Positions 21,150-21,893 of a DNA stretch of 21,893 bases are shown one piece after another. The DNA comes from a virus. Numbering within the stretch: the first letter of the stretch is position 1; each line of letters begins with the position of its first letter. Where the stretch lies: IMG/VR virus record IMGVR_UViG_3300035070_002684, positions 1-21,893 of that record. The stretch is one strand, 5' to 3'. The notes beneath the pieces were generated by a model that saw only the letters and a program-made list of their open reading frames with translations, had not been told where the DNA came from and made no database searches. A program made the translations under genes and the position numbers.

Positions 21150-21893
21150 ATGGCAGAAACAGACAGATCAGGAGCCGATCCTCTAGCTTATCAAGGGGTA
21201 GAGGCTAAGTCACCACCAAATGTAGTGTTAGCTCAAAGAGCACCTACAACTTCAGATACGAGACACCAAATTGGTGACTTTTGGATTGATAGAGCAAATA
21301 GTGCAGGATACCAATATATCGGGTCAGGTGCTTGGGAATCATCAAGTGTTGACGCTGCTTCAACGACAAACTCAGGTATCACTCGTTTAGCGACAGTTGC
21401 TGAAACGACAACTGGAACGGCAACAGATATTGCGACTACACCTGCTGGTGTTGCTGCTGTAGCCATTGCTGGTGCTGCTGATGCCACTACTACTACTAAG
21501 GGTATCGCTGAGTTAGCAACAGACGCAGAAGCCGTTACTGGAACAGACACAGCAAGAGTGATTGTTTGTTCTTCTCTAACTGCAAGACTAGAAGCTCCTG
21601 GTGCTATCGGTGGAACTACACAGGATACTGCTGAGTTTACAACACTAGATACTAATGGAGCTGTCACTATGATAGGTGGTGCTCTTAATCTAGGTTCTGA
21701 TAATGCAGCAGATGCGGTCAATCTAGGTGTAGGAACAACAGCAAGAGCTATCGGAATTGGTAACTCAGCAGCAGCTCATACAATTACAATTGGTTCAGCT
21801 ACTGGAGCAGCCTCTTTAGATTTGCTTGCCGGTACAGGTAACTTCAGCATAGATGGTGCAGCTACAACTACAATGGCAGTTGGAGCATCATTA
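21150..21893 (+). CDS. Tail fibre/appendage protein, repeat-rich (3' end outside window)
   Basis: Open frame from ATG 21150 to the window edge (248 residues so far, no stop). SD AAGGAG lies nine bases upstream. The N-terminus (QIGDFWIDRANSAGYQYIGS, then GAWESS, about 41-66) is a linker motif seen at fibre bases. Two fibre repeats follow: SGITRLATVAETTTGTATDI (about 75-94) and KGIAELATDAEAVTGTDTAR (about 117-136), the 'tkGi..LAT..E' repeat of the Phage_fiber_2 type. From about residue 180, short LG/IG beta-helix repeats (NLGSDNAADAVNLGVGTTAR, AIGIGNSAAAHTITIGSAT) begin, as in large spike proteins. It is probably the main host-binding fibre, and its C-terminal receptor domain is not in view. 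The Ala/Thr/Gly-rich composition differs from its neighbours. Confidence 0.75.
   Translation, partial: MAETDRSGADPLAYQGVEAKSPPNVVLAQRAPTTSDTRHQIGDFWIDRANSAGYQYIGSGAWESSSVDAASTTNSGITRLATVAETTTGTATDIATTPAGVAAVAIAGAADATTTTKGIAELATDAEAVTGTDTARVIVCSSLTARLEAPGAIGGTTQDTAEFTTLDTNGAVTMIGGALNLGSDNAADAVNLGVGTTARAIGIGNSAAAHTITIGSATGAASLDLLAGTGNFSIDGAATTTMAVGASL

Noticed and set aside
21233-21721. 162-codon open frame on the minus strand
   Set aside because: It lies fully opposite the tail-fibre gene, has low-complexity Val/Ala/Ser composition produced by the repeat-rich coding strand, and has no ribosome site. It is a shadow.
1-21893. CRISPR array, tRNA genes, insertion sequences, integrase
   Set aside because: I looked for regularly spaced repeats, cloverleaf patterns, transposase motifs with terminal repeats and tyrosine/serine recombinase motifs and saw none.

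Overview
This window is part of a tailed double-stranded DNA phage genome (or a prophage fragment) with a short-tailed, P22/N4-like virion. The left end cuts into a DnaB-type helicase gene and the right end cuts into a tail-fibre gene. The base composition is AT-rich. Almost every gene has a clear Shine-Dalgarno sequence (AGGAGG, AAGGAG or GAGG) and stop/start overlaps are common. No integrase, tRNA gene, lysozyme or tail tape-measure gene is visible.

Host. A 56-residue protein at 615-785 closely resembles the N-terminal domain of the chlamydial histone-H1-like protein Hc1. Hc1-like proteins also occur in Bacteroidota, but that phylum largely lacks Shine-Dalgarno sequences and this window is full of them. 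My best inference is therefore a phage of a Chlamydiota (Parachlamydia-like) host. The phages described for that phylum that I know of are small ssDNA microviruses. This is an inference from one small protein, codon/base composition and SD usage, not a proof.

Layout. (1) 1-2679, plus strand: replication and nucleic-acid module. It holds the C-terminal half of a DnaB helicase, the Hc1-like protein, a SpoVG-like protein ending in an SSB-type acidic tip, several small unknown proteins, a DUF1064 PD-(D/E)xK nuclease-like protein and a tiny basic protein. (2) 2666-3834, minus strand: a compact cassette of five small genes, one with a single membrane segment (holin candidate), converging with module 1. 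(3) 3835-4078: divergent regulatory interval with repeats, hairpins and a candidate promoter. (4) 4079-8908, plus: DNA packaging, with small and large terminase, P22-like portal and three small genes, closed by a strong rho-independent terminator. (5) 8984-9413: a minus-strand winged-HTH regulator and a divergent promoter carrying a perfect 16-bp palindrome. (6) 9414-12733: scaffold, N4-gp56-type major capsid protein, a two-repeat capsid-adjacent protein and a coiled-coil protein. (7) 12744-17046: tail adaptor, small fibre-like proteins and a large tail hub. (8) 17077-21115: two ejection (internal virion) proteins. (9) 21150 to the end: a repeat-rich tail fibre.

How the genes work together. 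Terminase pumps DNA through the portal into a procapsid built from scaffold and coat protein. The adaptor, hub and fibres close the head and bind the host. The 182- and 1159-residue proteins are probably packaged in the head and injected with the DNA. Two kinds of beta domain recur across separate structural genes. The HTH gene and palindrome suggest that scaffold and capsid expression is controlled separately from packaging genes. After the HTH gene is counted, no stretch longer than 300 bases lacks a gene.
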